From: Protula sp. h YS-2021
Taxonomy: Eukaryota > Annelida > Polychaeta > Sabellida > Serpulidae
Direction of reading: 5' to 3'
Length of the DNA: 64,000 nt
NCBI GenBank assembly: GCA_949752745.1
Contig: OX457028.1
Span: 6,568,095-6,632,094, forward strand
This document shows, one piece after another, positions 44,670 to 57,008 of this stretch (its first letter is position 1; every line of letters begins with the position of its first letter). The position numbers were made by a program, and so were the translations under genes. The notes beneath the pieces were generated by a model, which had not been told where the DNA came from, searched no databases, and saw only the letters and a list, made by a program, of their open reading frames with translations.

Positions 44670-46319
44670 GTAAGTATAGAATAAACGTAATTTTTCTTTC
44701 CTCGAGGTCGGAATATCATTTTTAAGAACCTAAAATCAATAAGTATAAAGTAATTGACATGCTTTGAGGAGAACTGCGAACCGGCGTTACTAGTAACTGT
44801 CTTGTATGATTACACACATTTTAGCCATACCTGCTAGGAGGGACCACTTAATATCGCATGCTTTACCATGCGTGTCGTAAAATGATCGAGGAAAAGGTGG
44901 GCAATTTTGAGGTCCGAGATAATCCGTGCGAAGTGCCAATTTCTTTCAAAAGGGTGGGGGTAAATTTCATTAACTTTTCTGCATTTTTGAAAAAAATTCA
45001 CTCCGAGTTTGGTTAAAAATGGAGGTATTTTTCAAACTTAGCCCTCCGCGTTTAGAGATCGTTTCAAAAAGTCATAGATCCACGTGGTAAACGTTTGGTA
45101 CATGGATGCCCCGCTTAGGTTTCCCTGCTGGAACTTTTCAGACAGTAACATACTTATGCAAATAATATTAATTTTAATTACTAACTTGATTTCGTCTCAT
45201 CACTACATCTGCCATAAAATATGTGCAAGTATTTTACTCTCCCGGTTGTAATTTTGATCCCTATTTTAAATACTAATGTAATTAGACAAATAATTTATTC
45301 TGAGTTTATGTTTCAGACTACAGAAGGTAGAAAATCTTCAAGAAGACTCAATGACTGTTATTACGATGATTATTAGAAATGCTTATGGTTATCTAACAGA
45401 AAGAGAATGCAAACAATGGTCATGGTTAAAAAAAACAAGCAAACTCTGGATCCAAAAGCACGTGTGAGGTAGATACATCAACATCAACTATGTGCATAAT
45501 CAAGACAATGAGAGTATCACAATTAAAACATTAGTATTAATGTCATGAGTGGTATTGATAGCACTGTCAAGTGCATGTTCGAGGCAGATACATCAACAAG
45601 GCAGGAAGACAGCTTGGCTTACCATGCACATAACTCAGCCTATGACATACCACGCAAAGACATTAGCATTAGTGCCAAAAGTGGTATTGATAATACGGTC
45701 ATCTATGAAGAAATTGCCAGTTCATTTGAGATGACTGGACATCATTTGTAATGTATTCCAGATTAACACCTTCTCGTGTCAATGATTTCAAATAAGCTGA
45801 AATATAAATGAAAACGCACCAATACATCAATTAATTAATATAATAAATAATATTAAATAGTGTACTTCTGTTTGTGTTTGCAAGAAATCTGTACTGTTAG
45901 TTATACTTTTAATTTTCCTTTCTTTTACATTTCAATTTTTCGCCTGTGCGCTTCTGTTTATTCAAGCCCGTTTTTGCAAAGCGTCCCGTTGTACGGAATT
46001 AATGCCCAGTTGACAATTTTAATTAATATGTAATACCCAAGTGTAAGTAAAAACTAGTATCTAATAAGCATAATTACCAACACTTAAATGAACGCTACCA
46101 TGGCTAAACATGCATAAAGTGCGTTCCGCAATCCATAGATTATCCTCTATTCTCTTTCAGGTTGCTGCATCCTTTCCATATACATTTATCCTACACATAT
46201 AAGCTAGGAGGTCTTTCAGCAACGATGACGTTGTTTTTACCCAGTCCACAAATTTCAATACGCCCAATCTTTAAAATATTATCCAGATACTGATCTAGTT
46301 GACTTGACGTGTACTTCTT

Positions 46320-46870
46320 TCATACGAAACACTGTTTGGACGGAGACATGTTTGATTATTCAGCCATCCCGTGTTTTGATATCAAGCCCGATGGGGGTCT
46401 TTATTTGGGAACTGACGCTACAAGTGTTCCCCAGTGCATATGTCGTACCCTATGCGAGCCACTGTTTGGACCGAGAAAAGTTTATTTCTTCAGCTATCAT
46501 GTGTTTGATATCAGACGGAGTGGGAGGCTCGCTATTTGCGAGCGCGCTTTGCAAGTGCTTCCCAGTGCATATGTCGTAGCGTTTGCAACCCACTATTTGG
46601 ACCGAGAAATGTTTATTTCTTCTGCTATGTCGTGTTTTGGCATTAGGCGCCAGGAAAGGGAGTGGAAGGGCGGGGTCTCATTATCTGCGAGCATCTGCGC
46701 CAAGTGTTCCCCGGTGCATGTGTCGTAACGCATACCACCCACTGTTTGGACCGAGAAATGTTTATTTCGTCAGCTATGCCGCGCCAGGGAGGGGAGTGGA
46801 AAGGCGGGGGCTCATTATTTGCGAGCTTCAGTGGCAGGTGCTCACCTGTGCGTGTGTCGTAACATATGCG
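46320..46870. repeat. ~130-bp tandem repeat with GTTTGGACCGAGAAATGTTT
   Basis: Four to five units share CCACTGTTTGGACCGAGAAA, TTTATTTCTTCAGCTAT, a GATATCA or GCCAGG block and CCAGTGCATATGTCGTA. Unit B has about three copies (57,970-58,360), so copy number changed after the duplication. Confidence 0.8.
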
Positions 46871-47617
46871 AGACAACGCCAGTAACTGTCCAAGTAACGG
46901 ACACAACGCCAATGCAGGAATTCCCAGGGGTAACAACTGACATATTGAACAAGTTAATTTTTGAAACAACCCTCAAAAGTAGAGTGGTTTAAAATAACTA
47001 TCCCTCCATAACCAAACGCATAAGTTTCAAAAGAATCCCTCAAATCGGGACCTTGATCACGCATTTCGAAGACTTAACAACCACGTCATGTCTTGATTTT
47101 GCTTCATCTGTGAAACCTCATTGATTCTGTAACACGCTCTCATTTAATCAATTATATATGTCATTGATGGTACAACGGAAAAAAAGCATTATTGAAGGCA
47201 ATTGTAATACAATGGGATAATTAAGCAATTTATTCTATATATCCTAATAAAATATATCAGCTATATCAAATTTAGAAATATATCAAAAGAAATGTTCTGG
47301 TATTACTTAGCGTAAACATATTTCCGGTTTTGTTTAATACATGTATGCGACTATATACATATTAGAAAATTTATACTTTTTTAAATGCAGGGCTTGGTTG
47401 GCATCTGCGATTTACAATATATAGGCTACAGTCGAGCTAGTAAGTCCGCAAACAATCTCCCTGGGTATTACCAATAACATTCATACTAACAGTCCTGATT
47501 TTGTCTTTTCTACAACGGGGAAGCATTATGAAGCTTGAATTCATTCCATTGTTAGTTGTAATTTTGGAAATTCTATAAACTCTATCTGTTTATCGATATC
47601 TATGCTGTTGAGCTGTT

Positions 47618-47772
<155 letters not shown>

Positions 47773-48459
47773 GAATAGTTTACAAGTCCAAAGCGAAAAG
47801 TTCAACACCCCTCACCCCCACTCCCCATCCCCTACTTCATTCTGGATCCACTACTCTAGTGTTTCTAATATTTAGGAACAGCTCCTGGAGAAGTACTTGG
47901 TTTTTAATCAACATCAAGATTTCTATTTTGGGACTCTGTTTTAACTGCAAATTTATTGGATAAAGTATGAAGACATGAGAAAATATCATTAAAATTCGAA
48001 TGAATTTCGAAAAGAAATAATTCATTACATGACTTTTTCTGAGAAATCTTGCTAATTTTTCAACTTTTCAACTTTTATCATTGCATTATACTTTACTGTG
48101 GAAGTTCGAAACCGATTATAGTTGCAATATTTTGCTAAGCTGCCAGGCTAGGTGTGATTATTGTCTCTAAAGCTCCCGCAATAACAAATAACATGCAACA
48201 GTGGAAAATGCCACGAAATAACCACCAACCTAAATAACCACACAGTGCAATCTATTTGGATGGTTTCATGAGTAAGAAATAATAATTCAAACAGGTAAAA
48301 AATACATTTAACTTTAATTCACCACTATAAGTAGACCACAAGAATATTAACTTCCCAGTGTTCATTTTAGAGTACGCTTTAAGAATGTATCAAGCAAGTA
48401 GGCAATTATATATTTTTGAAGAAATAAGGCACTTTCGGATATATATACACACACATATA

Positions 48460-48471
48460 TATATATATAAA

Positions 48472-48552
<81 letters not shown>
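48460..48552. repeat. (AT)n microsatellite, unit A
   Basis: Simple AT repeat with a few ATAAATATATG interruptions; counterpart at 59,694-59,777. Confidence 0.95.
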
Positions 48553-48554
<2 letters not shown>

Positions 48555-51397
48555 TGTGCCTTTGTCTATGGTCTGTGGTTTTGGTATATTGGACCATAGA
48601 ACTGTTGATAATGTCCTTGTGACAGGGGAAGATACCGATTGTCTTAACGGTAATGGTGGTTTGCTTTACTCAGAACCATAAGACAAACTGTTACAGTGTA
48701 TTAAAATTGATGGCACCATATATCACCAATACGCAGCTTCCGCACACATTATTCGTCGTCTTGCCCACTGCGTATAAGGTCCAGGGTGTGGTCTTAAATG
48801 TGTGTACCCAGATTTAAGATGTTTCCCAACCGTATTTGTGTTGACTATGTTATTTTATTTTTACCTAAATTCAGTACATAATTTTCACAAAATATACAAT
48901 ATTTTGGAAATAATGGCGAAATTTGCTTATCAAAAGAGAAATAGAATGACTATATTTCCTTCCATTTAAAATAATTCCAACATTTCATAAGATCTATTGA
49001 TATGGATATAATATTTTTTCTTTACTCGTTTATGTCGTAAAATGAGATCGTTTGTTATTATTCTGTAGTGACCTTGCAGAATAGTTATTAGCGTAGTAGT
49101 CATGGCATTCTTTTATTTCAGCGACCTTGCAGAATATTCATTTGCATGTAGCTCATTAGAAGATTTAGGTCAGCAGCATTACTGTCTGTGCGGTTATTTG
49201 TCATAGATTGTGCAGTATGACGTTGTTCCGCGTTTCGTCATTACCTGGCATCATACGGAATCGTTCTGTCGGCTCATATACACTACCGTTATATTTAGAC
49301 ATTTTATGGATCTGACGTTGCTTTTTAACAGTCCTGGTTGTATCTACATTTGTATTTATACATTTAAACCTAATTTATAGCAGAGAATACATACCAAACC
49401 TTTTATCCTATAGGTCTTAATATTCTGTAACATTATTTTTTCCATTAAACTGGAGCTGCCTTTTATTAAGTCCTTGAATAATGAATTTAACTTTTAGTTT
49501 ATAATTTAAAAAAAAAAGAAGATGCTAGTAAACGAAATCATGAAAAGTGTTATGTACTTCTTAACATAAAGATATAGCTTTAACCACCATTAAGTGTTTT
49601 CATCTGAAAGCATATTACGTGTCATTATACAGATACATGCACATGACACTGTTATGTAATACGAGCAAAAAGAATAAGGTTTCTGTTCGCAGCTTTAGAG
49701 AAGTCATATTTGTCGTTATCCTGTGCATTATTTATTCCTATATAGAAACAATATGGCATTGCCAAGGTTATGTCTTAAGGCACTTTAGGCGACACCGTGC
49801 AATGCATTTTGTGCAATTTCTCAAGTTTGCACTTTTTGCCATATAACAAGCTTCAAGCGAATAGTAAGTTCAACAAACAGAGACGACATATCGAAAGGAT
49901 AAGTCTCTATTTGATCGCATCACAAAATCTTGTGAGAAGCCTGTAGCTGTCGTACCCTTTCAATTCTTAATATTTTTAAAAGCATTAAAGATAATTTATA
50001 AATACAGTGGATTGGTCTTTGAACATGACCAAAAATTTGGTGTCCCACGTCTGGCAGCAAATATTAGATCCCTGCCAGCGACCCGCATTTCCCTTTCAGG
50101 CAATATTTTTTAAAAACGTCCGCACCAACCAATCACGTTTTGAATGCTTATTCTAGCATTAGAATGAATTCATGTTCAGATTCCAAGTTCACTTTGCTGT
50201 ACTGCTTTGTACTGCATACAATCGAAGCTTACCAGAATCTAGGGATGAAAGCTTGAATTTTAATCACAGTAAATACAGCGTATCAAACGAGGTGATACTC
50301 TCCCTAGATCAATGAGGATGGAACCACATCAAGTGCTTTCTGCTGACTGGATATATCTCAGTGTCATTTTCCATCGCTGACGTATGCGGACAGTGGGATA
50401 TGTAGCGCTCAAACCTCATCACAAACGAAACCACCAGTGGTTCTTCCATCTCTGATACACGCAGCTAATCAGTAGAATATTTCTTTGGCTAGATTCTATT
50501 CCACCCCGCAGCTCTGTAGACACGTTCAGGCTTCTCTGCAATGGCAATGTGGTGTGTCAGGTGTCATTACTGTAGCATCGGAAGTCCACCCCACCCCCCC
50601 CCCCAAAATATTCGATAAGTCTGTGTGTCGCCGCCCTGCTTCCTGACGTAACTGTGCGAAGGTTCCAGAATATGTCCAGAATATTTAAATGAAGGTTACT
50701 GACGAAAAGCTGATTAAAATTGCTGAAGCGGATTTTGTTTGTGGCAGCTGTATCTGAATTATGTCTGATAGTGCCTGATTTGAATGTCAGCATTGATTCT
50801 GTGACTTGTTCTGCTGGCAGCCGCGGAAGAAAAAGAAGTGTTGTTCCCCTTGGCATAGTATTATCCATGAAACCTGTTAGGAACAAGCCATTGCTAACGA
50901 CACCTTTCTGTTTTCTAGCGGCTTCAGTTGTTTAGTATATTCTGAGATACGAAGGAGGCAGTATAGATTTGTATGACGTGTAAAGTGCATGATGTCTCAC
51001 AGAGATCCTATTATTTCTCAGCCGGGGACTATGAAACACTATGTTTATCCTTCCGTCTGTCTCTACTTATAGTCATAAGTTTGTATACCCCATATTTCAG
51101 GAATTATGTTTATTTCTTCTGCAGAGACAGACATTGTACGAAAGCTGTTCGACGTGCGGTTATTTTTTTCAGCAAATGTTTAACCGATTACTTTTCTTCT
51201 TCCACAAAGAAAGATCATAAACTTGAGTTGTACCACATAGGTTATTTTCCTTTTTAAGCTGAAAAATGCAAATTAAAAAAAAATGCCATGGCAGCTATGA
51301 CCTTAGTTATACGCGCCATTTCTCGGAACTTCCACTTCAATTGACATAGCAAGTATTCTGTTACCAAACTAGCGGGGGACTCTTAGTAGTGTAGAAA

Positions 51398-51459
51398 CAA
51401 GAGTTCCACGCCAGGAAGTGACGTCATAATGACGTCACAGGTGGCGTAGAACTCTCATA
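51398..51459. repeat. Imperfect terminal hairpin around paired CRE sites
   Basis: AGAGTTCCACGCC near the end pairs with GGCGTAGAACTCT (one mismatch). Between them lies TGACGTCATAATGACGTCA, two overlapping CREs that are themselves an inverted pair. Unit B shows a decayed version (62,650-62,710). Confidence 0.65.
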
Positions 51460-51826
51460 GGATTTCTGGCCCAGCTTTTTTTGATAAAGCGCGCGCCTGT
51501 TCGAATGACGTCATAATGACGTCATGATGACGTCATGATGACGTCACAACAACGTTAGACTCTCCTAAGTGGTATAACCCTAACCCTAGGTCATAGAGTG
51601 TGTTACAACACCCCTAGAACATACTATGTGCCGATACCCGCTTCCCCCAGGAGAACAAAATTCAGCCAAGTCAGCAAAAAAGTGCTGTTTGGAGAGTTAC
51701 ACACCATTTTTGACGAAGTCTAAGTGGTATTAACGATTGATGCAACAACAATGGCAGCAAGTTCAGTAAGTGTTATAAACTTTTTACATAGGTGGTTATA
51801 AGCATAATTGAAACTTTAAAAAAAGT

Positions 51827-52440
51827 GAAAAAGTGAGATAACTTCCGTCGTGGTTAACCGATTTGCATGAAAATTTTACAGTTTCATTCATTTTTATAAC
51901 TAGTTTTGACATAAAGTGATCACAGACTATTTACACAGGTGACTGTATGCATCATTTTGACATGCTTTTAACTTTTAAAAAAGTGAAAAAGTGAGAGAAC
52001 TTTCGTTACGGTTAACCGATTTACATGAAAATTTTACTGTTTGATTCAGTTTAATATCTCGTTTTGACATAAAGTAATCACAGGCTATTTGCACAGGTGG
52101 TGGTGTGCATAATGGTTTACCTTAAAGTTTTAACTTTTAAAAAAGTGAAAAAAGTACATAACTTCCGTCAAGGATTTACCGATGTGAATAAAAATATCAC
52201 CGTTTGATTCAGTTTTATATCTAGTTTTGATATAAAGTGGTCCTAGGCTATTTGCAGAGGTGGTTGTATGCATAATTGTTTCACCTTAAAATTTTACCTT
52301 TAAAAAAGTGAAAAAAGTAGATAACTTCCATCATGGCTAACCGATTTGAATGAAAATTTCACCGTTTCATTTAATTTTATGTCTATAAAGTGATTATAGA
52401 CTATTTCCACAGGTGGCTGTAAGCACTTTGTGAGAGAAGA
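51827..52440. repeat. Four ~160-bp tandem units in the solo terminal repeat
   Basis: Each has AAAAAAGTGAAAAAGT, GATAACTTCCGTC, GATTTGCATGAAAAT or a variant, AGTTTTGACATAAAGTGATCA and GTGGCTGTATGCATAAT. They are diverged relatives of the units at 21,300-21,660. The first contains a perfect octamer in inverse (ATTTGCAT, 51,861-51,868). Confidence 0.78.
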
Positions 52441-52549
52441 GCACACCATTGAAAGATGTGTTCGAATGGCAAGCCCATTAAAAATGTGTTCGAATGGCAA
52501 GCCCACTCAAAGACGTGTTATTTTTGGAACCTATTACGTTATGGTATTG

Positions 52550-52830
52550 TTCAACAAGTTGTTGTACAACAATTGTTTAAACAAGTTGTTCAACAAGCTG
52601 TTGTTCAACATGTTGTTCAACAAGTTCAACATGTTCAACATGTTGTTGAACAAATTGAACATGCTCAACATGTTCAACATGTTGTTGAACAGGTTGAACA
52701 TGGTCAATATGTTGTTCAACATGTTGTTAAACAAGTTGAACATGTTGTTGAACAAGTTGAACATGTTTTTCAACAAGTTGTACAAAATTTGTTCAACAAG
52801 TTGTTCAATATGTTGTAGTTCAAGCTATTG
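52550..52830. repeat. TTGTTCAACA minisatellite
   Basis: GTTGTTCAACA, GTTGAACA and ATGTTCAACA words in tandem; self-complementary. Frames (Asn/Met/Leu or Gln/Val rich) on both strands are artefacts. Counterpart at 63,655-63,945. Confidence 0.9.
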
Positions 52831-53353
52831 ACGCAGCAACAACGGCAGGTAGTTCAGAAATCATTTCAAAATTCAAGGGAGAAATGTTTACGGTTTGGCC
52901 GAGACGTTATGATTGTCTAGTGGTGTGTCAAATATGAAGCTCCGCTGAAAAAAATCGATGAAAACTTGACTTTCACCCTGACTATATTCATTAACAATGT
53001 GTATCTACAATTGTTCACCCTCTTGCTTTACGCTAGTGATCGTAAAGCATTTGCAAAGTAGACATGTATCGATTTTACACAGGCATATACGGTCTGCCTC
53101 CCCATAAGATAATGCGTCATATGCGATAATCAAGGGCGCTACAGAGTGAAGGTGCCGAAGAGTGATATACAATAAGATTTTTGAGGAACATTACCGAGTT
53201 TAATTTCGAATATTGAAGAATATAATATTTGGATAAGACCGGAGCAGCACCTGAATCAAGTTCAATCCCAGCGACAGTATACCTTAGAGAATCAATCCGG
53301 CGAGCTAGCGAGACTGTGTTTGTCAAAATAGGAAAGTGAAAGTGACGACTATA

Positions 53354-53516
53354 ATGGCGGCTAATTATACTAAAATAAACCAGCGACGTAAAAAGGCAAC
53401 CCGTGGTACTAAGCAAGACTGGCAATGTAACAAAAAAGTGTTGGAAAGGAACAAATTTGTGCTCGAAAATGACTTAGCAACCGATGTGGTTTTTAGCGTC
53501 TCTGCTTCTCCTCAAG
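53354..53516 (+). CDS. BTB-BACK gene B, exon 1
   Basis: 163 nt, same length and phase as gene A, starting MAANYTKINQRRKKATRGTK and ending DLATDVVFSVSASPQ at CAAG|GTCTGT. Differences from A cluster in the N-terminal tail, the BTB start being unchanged. Confidence 0.72.
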
Positions 53517-54717
53517 GTCTGTAGACATTTCTTTTTTATTAACTGATATAAATCTTAACCTTCAGAATATTTATTCATTTTACTATTACTATGTTTATTT
53601 AATTTGAACATCTATGTCACTTAAAACCTAGCTAATGTGACTCTTATTCGATTTGCCTATTGTTCGCTTGAAATAACATATAGAAACGTGAGAAAATCAA
53701 AACCTTGAATTGACAGTGGAATGTAAAAAAATCAATTTATTTTCAGTTGATTACTATTTCGATTGTTTCCTTTGATCACACACTAACTTGCTAATCAGCT
53801 GACTGTTGTATATTCAGGAGATATGGAGGAGATATTGACTTATTTTGAGCTAATATTTTGAGTCAACATAAGCTGTTGATCTTTAGGTCAATATTTCTGA
53901 ATGATTTCTGAAAGAAGCCACTAATTCAATTGCATTTTATCTGTAAACACAGATGCCTCTTTAAAAAGCATATTTTTATAAATATCTTCTTAGTATTCTG
54001 TAAAAATCCTAGGAATGGGAAATAGGATCCACATTTTTAATATCTGAAGAAAAAGCGGCACAGCAACACCTTTCCTTAACATTTACTCTCACAGAAAAAG
54101 TTTGGCAAACATTTATTCAAAAGAAATAAGGCCTATATTTACATCTTACTAATGAGAGCTGCTAGTTATTGCTTCGAAATCTGATGGTTTGTCGATATAG
54201 ACTTCAAGTGGTCTCAAATTAGAACGCAATATTAATTGATTCTTAAATAACTTTTCTGACTTAAACCACCTTAATTTGACGACAAATGCAAATGCACAAA
54301 TGTAAAGCGAGCGTGAAATTTTAAAAGCATGAAATATCTAAAAAATATCAAAAAGGAAAATACATTCAAAGAGCATATGAAATTTTAAAAAAAATGAGAG
54401 CTTTCAAGATTATTTACATTCGCCAAGGATTGAGTTTAATCGTTAAATCATTGCTGCTGACTCAAAAATTTAGATTTGTTTTATTTATTCTTTATGTGAT
54501 TCAAGTGCTCAGTTCCAGAAAAATTGGATTTTGCATTTTAAACAGGTGAACATGAAATTGTCTGAATCCTGTTTCTTTAAATTGTCCGAACATTTACTAC
54601 GTAGATGTGCAACAGCGTAGCAAATGAGCAGCTGGGCTCAGATGTATATCTATGTTGTTCGCTTTGCACATAAAGACCAGGACAGCAGCTTTGTAAACAT
54701 TTAATGAAATTTTTCAA

Positions 54718-54862
54718 AGAGACCTGTTCCGATCAAAGCACACAAGTATATGCTCATCTCTGCTTCACCAGTCTTCTGGTCAATGTTTTGTGGCGACTTT
54801 CCCGATGTTGATGACGTCATTGTGAATGACGTAAAGCCAAATGCGTTTAAGGAGATGCTCAG
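54718..54862 (+). CDS. BTB-BACK gene B, exon 2, with a damaged acceptor
   Basis: Same length (145 nt) and the GC donor (CTCAG|GCAAGT) as gene A, coding VPIKAHKYMLISASPVFWSM. The acceptor that reads TTTCAG in A is TTTCAA here. The next AG (CAAAG) would put the exon out of frame. Gene B may therefore skip or misuse this exon, or use another acceptor; otherwise it is inactive. Confidence 0.6.
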
Positions 54863-55170
54863 GCAAGTTATGTGATTGTTGTTTATTATATTATACTTTT
54901 TTATTTTTATGTTTGTTATTATTGTTATTATTATTGTTGTTATTGTTGTTATTATTTTAATTATCATTATTATTTTTATTATTGATATGATCTAGATGCC
55001 AAAAAAGACAAATACATCATTTGACAGTTTTTGGTTTAGATTTAAAAAATAAACATTTTTAATATAAACATTTAGACGAAGTTATAAACGGTTTTATAAT
55101 TTGGGAGTTATTATGGACAAGCAGATGCAGATTTATGTTCTGCATCCCATCTTTTTCGATAACGTTCGTA

Positions 55171-55630
55171 TATGTTACAGGGAATCTGTGTAATTAGGGA
55201 TTTCATGAAATCCCTAGGGAATTCGTGTAATGAATAAGCTCATATTGATTATAAAACTATTTTGAAAAATTATCCATTCAGGAAGACTGTTTAGTGGTTC
55301 TTCAAAACTGTGTATCCCTTTTCACATCGAAAGGAATTGGAATTTATAACATTACCATCGAAATAACAGAATTTGGGGGGAAATGTGGCATAAGTTACAT
55401 AAGACAAAAAATTCCGCTAAATTGAGGTACTGAAGTATTACATGAATGACAGTTTGGCAATCGAGTGCTTTGAGTATTTTAATTCAAAATCTACTATTAA
55501 TTTCGGTTAAATACTACATTGCAAACATGAAAATTCTCAATAAAAACATCGAAATTGATTAAGCAAATTATTACACGAATCCACTAGGGATTTCATGAAA
55601 TCCCTAATTTCACAGATTCCCTGTAACATA
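55171..55630. mobile_element. MITE (~460 bp) inserted in intron 2 of BTB gene B
   Basis: Inverted repeats of ~58 bp begin TGTTACAGGGAATCTGTG and contain the palindrome AGGGATTTCATGAAATCCCT. The right end is the inverse with about three mismatches. Flanking TATA-like bases (CGTA...ATATATA) suggest a TA-type target duplication, as for Tc1/mariner relatives. Unit A has no insertion at this site (TTCTTATATATCTTAAGG), so the element arrived after the duplication. No coding capacity. Confidence 0.82.
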
Positions 55631-55730
55631 TATATCCTAAAGATCTTGAGGTTTACTAATAAATCCATTATTCAATAATTTAATTGAAGACCATTTATAG
55701 ATATATGAAACACACCGTATATTGGTACAG

Positions 55731-56302
55731 ATTTATCTACACTGAAGAACCGGTACTTACTGGAAGCAACGTTATGCACATACTACACTCAGCCAAGAAG
55801 TATCGTCTACTTCTACTTGTCCAGCTATGCGTGGAATTCTTAGATAAAGAGCTGAATACAAACAACGCTTGTATTGTACTTGAGCAAAGTAGGTTCTTTG
55901 GCGAAGAAGATCTAGCCAAGAAGTGTATTGATATAATCGCCAGGAACCCCGTCAATGCTCTTTCTGCCAAGGACTTTATTAGTATATCGCAAGCAACTCT
56001 CATGGGTATACTTGAAAATGATTATCTGGATATTCAAGAAATCGAGCTGTTTCAGTATTGCTATGCCTGGGCCAAGGGCAAATGTACAAGTGGTTCATCA
56101 ATTCGGAGTGTTTTGGGAGATGCTGTCTACAAAATACGATTTCCCATAATGTCAGGAGCTGATTTTACAGATAAAGTGTGTGCGACAGAAGTGCTTAACC
56201 AAGATGAGAAGCTTGACATCCTTCAATACATAACATCTGCTGAGAAAAACAATAAAAAGTTGTCATTTTGTTGTGAAGCTCGCAAATTATTACCACCACA
56301 AT
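55731..56302 (+). CDS. BTB-BACK gene B, exon 3
   Basis: 572 nt, same frame and splice signals as gene A (acceptor GGTACAG, donor GTAAGTAT). The BTB end and BACK domain are fully open, with about 25 amino-acid changes spread over the exon (for example KCVDFL to LCVEFL). Confidence 0.8.
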
Positions 56303-56943
56303 GTAAGTATAGAATAAACGTGATTTTTCTTTCCTCGAGGTCGGAATATCATTTTTAAGAACTTAAAATCAATAAGTATAAAGTAACTGACATGCTTTGA
56401 GGAGAACTGCGAACCGGAGTTACTAGTAACTGTCTTGCATGATCACACACATTTTAGCTATACCTGCTAGGAGGGACCACTTAATATCGCATGCTTTACC
56501 ATGCGTGTCGTAAAATGATCGAGGAAAAGGTGAGCAATTTTGAGGTCCGAGATGATCCGCGCGAAGTGCCAATTTAAAAAGAGTAGGGTTAAATTTCATT
56601 AACTTTTCTGCTTTTTCGAAAAAAATTCAATCCGAGTTTGGTTAAAAATGGAGGTATTTTTCAAACTTAGCCCTCCGCGTTTAGAGGCCGTTTCAAAAAG
56701 TCATAGACACACATGCCAAACGGTTGGTACATGGATGCCCCGCTCAGGTATACCTGCTGGAACATTTCAGACAGTAACATACTTATGCAAATAATATTTA
56801 TTTTAATTACTAACTTGATTTCGCCTCATCACTACATCTGTCATAAAATATGTGCAAGTATTTTACTCTCGGTTGTAATTTTGATCCCTATTTTAAATAC
56901 TAATGTAATTAGACAAATAATTTGTTCTGGGTTTATGTTTCAG

Positions 56944-57008
56944 ACTCATCTACAAAAGGTAGAAAAGCTTCAAGAAGTCTCTATGACAGTTATTACGATG
57001 ATTATTAG
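56944..57008 (+). CDS. BTB-BACK gene B, probable last exon
   Basis: After TTTATGTTTCAG, continuing in phase 1, the frame codes a short polar tail (SSTKGRKASRSLYDSYYDDY) and stops at TAG 57,006-57,008. The Ser/Tyr/Asp-rich end looks genuine. Gene A lacks 5 nt here and stops after five codons. Confidence 0.5.

Larger units (their letters stand above)
51385..52878 (+). mobile_element. Solo terminal repeat of a second Polinton family, unit A
   Basis: Begins AGTAGTGTAGAAACAAGAG, in register with the element 2 end AGTAGGTAGGAAACAAGAG, followed by GGAAGTGACGTCATAATGAC and several more CRE sites (51,420-51,545). Next come a CATACTATGTGCCGA unit as in the 11.6-kb minisatellite, GTTACACACCAT plus a short ATG frame with a GTAAGT donor (~51,751), four ~160-bp units (51,827-52,440) and a TTGTTCAACA array (52,550-52,830). 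The order parallels the left arm of element 2, but no Polinton gene follows before the junction at 52,879. Confidence 0.68.

Noticed and set aside
45545..45751. Frame with partner at 57,178-57,399 in the other unit
   Set aside because: Similar in both units but without domain, splice evidence or link to the BTB frame; could be an exon, not supportable.
48358..48681. Ile/Tyr-rich frame
   Set aside because: Translated AT microsatellite.
49619..49846. Small membrane-protein-like frame shared with 60,848-61,036
   Set aside because: Unit B lacks internal segments and the frame start shifts; conservation is explained by the recent duplication.
51584..51600. Telomere-like CCCTAACCCTAGG
   Set aside because: Only about two units, shared by both duplicated units; chance or part of the terminal repeat.
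52430..52831. Asn/Met/Leu-rich frame, similar at 63,540-63,944
   Set aside because: Translated TTGTTCAACA repeat; frames appear on both strands.
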